64,000 nt of DNA from Marinomonas hwangdonensis (lineage in GTDB: Bacteria; Pseudomonadota; Gammaproteobacteria; Pseudomonadales; Marinomonadaceae): assembly GCF_003721245.1 (NCBI RefSeq), contig NZ_RIZG01000005.1:124001-188000 (forward strand). The letters run 5' to 3'. How positions within the stretch are numbered: position 1 is the first letter of the stretch; the number at the start of each line of letters is the position of its first letter. The notes beneath the pieces were generated by a model. It was not told the DNA's origin, made no database searches, and was given only the letters and a program-made list of their open reading frames with translations. This document shows positions 62,676 through 64,000 of the stretch, one piece after another. Made by a program: the position numbers and the translations under genes.

Positions 62676-63251
62676 ATGGAACGCGCACCATTACTTCAAC
62701 CAGATGAACAAAGGCTGACAGACATTTCTGCCATTGCCGAACGTAGGGATCAAGCGGCTTTATCGCGCCTATTTGATCACTACGTTCCCAAGATTAGATC
62801 ATTTTGTCTTGCGGCCCAACCGGGCGCAAACCTAATGGCTGATGACATTGCTCAAGAGGTAATGATACGTATATGGAATAAGGCTCATACTTACAAACCT
62901 GAGTCGGCCTCATTAAATACCTGGGTTTTTACCTTGGCAAGAAATGCACGTATCGATTATTTGCGTAAGAACAGCCGTCATCAATCCGATATCGATCCTG
63001 AATATTTGTGGCAGAACATAGTGGATGAAAATGCCGATCCATTTAAAGACGCACAACATAAAAGGGATCAAGAAAGAATTCAGCAAGGACTCAACAAGCT
63101 CCCACCCGATCAGAAAGAAGTTTTGTTGAAAGTTTATTTAGAAGGTAAAACGCACAAGGAAGCCGCCGAAGAGCTTTCCCTGCCTTTGGGCACGATCAAA
63201 TCTCGAGTGCGCCTTGCTTTACACAAACTCACTATTTACATTAAGAGGTAG
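62676..63251 (+). CDS. rpoE: ECF sigma factor, RpoE/ChrR type (ECF11)
   Basis: 191 residues. Sigma region 2 (IAERRDQAALSRLFDHYVPKIRSF, then DDIAQEVMIRIW) and region 4 (LNKLPPDQKEVLLKVYLEGKTHKEAAEELSLPLGTIKSRVRLALHKL) are present. Next gene is a ChrR-type zinc anti-sigma, 5 bp away. Expected to respond to singlet oxygen or related photo-oxidative stress. Alternative Met at 62697 is unlikely. Confidence 0.93.
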   Translation: MERAPLLQPDEQRLTDISAIAERRDQAALSRLFDHYVPKIRSFCLAAQPGANLMADDIAQEVMIRIWNKAHTYKPESASLNTWVFTLARNARIDYLRKNSRHQSDIDPEYLWQNIVDENADPFKDAQHKRDQERIQQGLNKLPPDQKEVLLKVYLEGKTHKEAAEELSLPLGTIKSRVRLALHKLTIYIKR

Positions 63252-63256
63252 TATCG

Positions 63257-63958
63257 ATGATTAACTACCATCCATCGATTGAAATTTTAACCGATTACGC
63301 TGCGGGTTCACTACCTTTAGCCCATTCTCTGTGTGTTTCCACTCACTTAGAACATTGCAACGAGTGCCAGCAACAAATTAAAAAACTAGAAACACTGGGC
63401 GCTCACTTGTTTGATCAAGGGCACACCGAACATCGTCAGCTGAGCAATTTAAAGGACAGCTTTTTCAAACGCTTAACAGAAGAGCCTGAAGATCTTGTGG
63501 AATCACCTCAAGCGAACAAAAAACCGGTCAATGAAGACGTGATGCAATGGGACGATTACAAGATCCCCAATAGCTTACGTCAATTTATTACCAAGGGTTA
63601 CAACGAGCTTAATTGGATGCGACTTTCTCCCTCTTTCAAGATCGCAACCCTTTACAACGAGGAAGGCGGTGCCCAAGTGGCGCTCACGAGAATAAAAGCA
63701 GGCGCTCACATGCCAGTGCACACTCACACCGGCGACGAGATCACCCTGGTATTACAGGGGGCTTTTTCCGATGAAAGCGGTGTGTATCGTAAAGGTGACT
63801 TTATTAACCGTGATGCCAGTCACAAGCATCAACCTATTGTCACTAAAGACGCTGAGTGCATTTGCTTAACCGTATTGGATGCCCCCATCGAATTTACTGG
63901 CTGGTTTGCGCGTTTACTGAACCCATTGATTCGTCGTTACCACCCTCATTCACATTGA
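63257..63958 (+). CDS. chrR: ChrR-type zinc anti-sigma factor with cupin domain
   Basis: 233 residues. N-terminal anti-sigma domain: His5 and the zinc cluster H30-x3-C34-x2-C37 (STHLEHCNEC). C-terminal cupin (about 110-225): HTHTGDEITLVLQG and DASHKHQPI give metal-ligand His residues. ChrR holds the sigma until singlet oxygen or peroxide acts on it. Spaced 5 bp after rpoE. The gene is complete, ending 42 bp before the window edge. Confidence 0.94.
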   Translation: MINYHPSIEILTDYAAGSLPLAHSLCVSTHLEHCNECQQQIKKLETLGAHLFDQGHTEHRQLSNLKDSFFKRLTEEPEDLVESPQANKKPVNEDVMQWDDYKIPNSLRQFITKGYNELNWMRLSPSFKIATLYNEEGGAQVALTRIKAGAHMPVHTHTGDEITLVLQGAFSDESGVYRKGDFINRDASHKHQPIVTKDAECICLTVLDAPIEFTGWFARLLNPLIRRYHPHSH

Positions 63959-64000
63959 TGCCAACCGATAACTTCTGTTAACCGCAGCGAAAATTCACTT

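Noticed and set aside
1..64000. CRISPR arrays, tRNA or rRNA genes, insertion sequences
   Set aside because: No regular spaced repeats, cloverleaf patterns or transposase genes were found.

Overview
The window looks like chromosomal DNA of a marine gammaproteobacterium. The gene style (hemin uptake operon, RpoE-ChrR regulon, eutBC with a permease, many c-di-GMP proteins) best fits Oceanospirillales, perhaps Marinomonas; that is an inference, not a search result. There are no tRNA or rRNA genes and no CRISPR array.

Layout. 1-9.1 kb: end of an SDR gene, a DsbA/FrnE-type oxidoreductase, an arylamine N-acetyltransferase, small orphan genes (DUF1294, DUF2834, MmcQ/YjbR), a 7TM diguanylate cyclase, a DUF4394 lipoprotein, and a divergent Zn/Cd/Pb P-type ATPase and MerR-type regulator pair. 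9.2-15.2 kb: a chromosomal integron. An IntI-type tyrosine recombinase with a LexA box stands next to an attI-like core, followed by three cassettes ending in attC-like sites. The cassettes carry an OLD-like ATPase, a large SMC/ABC-like ATPase and a Phd/ParE toxin-antitoxin pair. A second small cassette block (DUF2834 and MmcQ/YjbR) lies at 2.5-3.0 kb in the same orientation. 15.3-20.3 kb: ethanolamine use without a microcompartment (AraC/EutR-like regulator, eutB, eutC, permease).

20.4-40.2 kb: urate and ureide catabolism. HpxO, UraH and UraD would turn urate into allantoin, PuuE makes allantoate, AllC makes ureidoglycine, a class V aminotransferase makes oxalurate, and a gamma-glutamyltransferase-like enzyme resembles the oxamate hydrolase HpxW. 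An amidase, a TauE/SafE transporter, an RpiR regulator and a polar amino-acid-type ABC importer sit with them. Gene remnants and an AraC regulator/hydrolase pair sharing a 39-bp repeat interrupt this region.

40.2-46.3 kb: a Fur-type hemin uptake operon (receptor, HmuS, HmuT, HmuU, HmuV). 46.4-55.6 kb: a DUF2868/GTPase pair, PlsC, a GGDEF-EAL protein, RlmF, a DUF6164 protein and a CSS-motif EAL phosphodiesterase. 55.7-64 kb: an RpoE-ChrR photo-oxidative stress cluster. The sigma/anti-sigma pair reads right and an eight-gene lipid-modifying operon reads left, with matching TGATCC-N18 promoters facing both ways.

The most notable system is the SOS-controlled integron whose few cassettes are mostly candidate defence or addiction genes.
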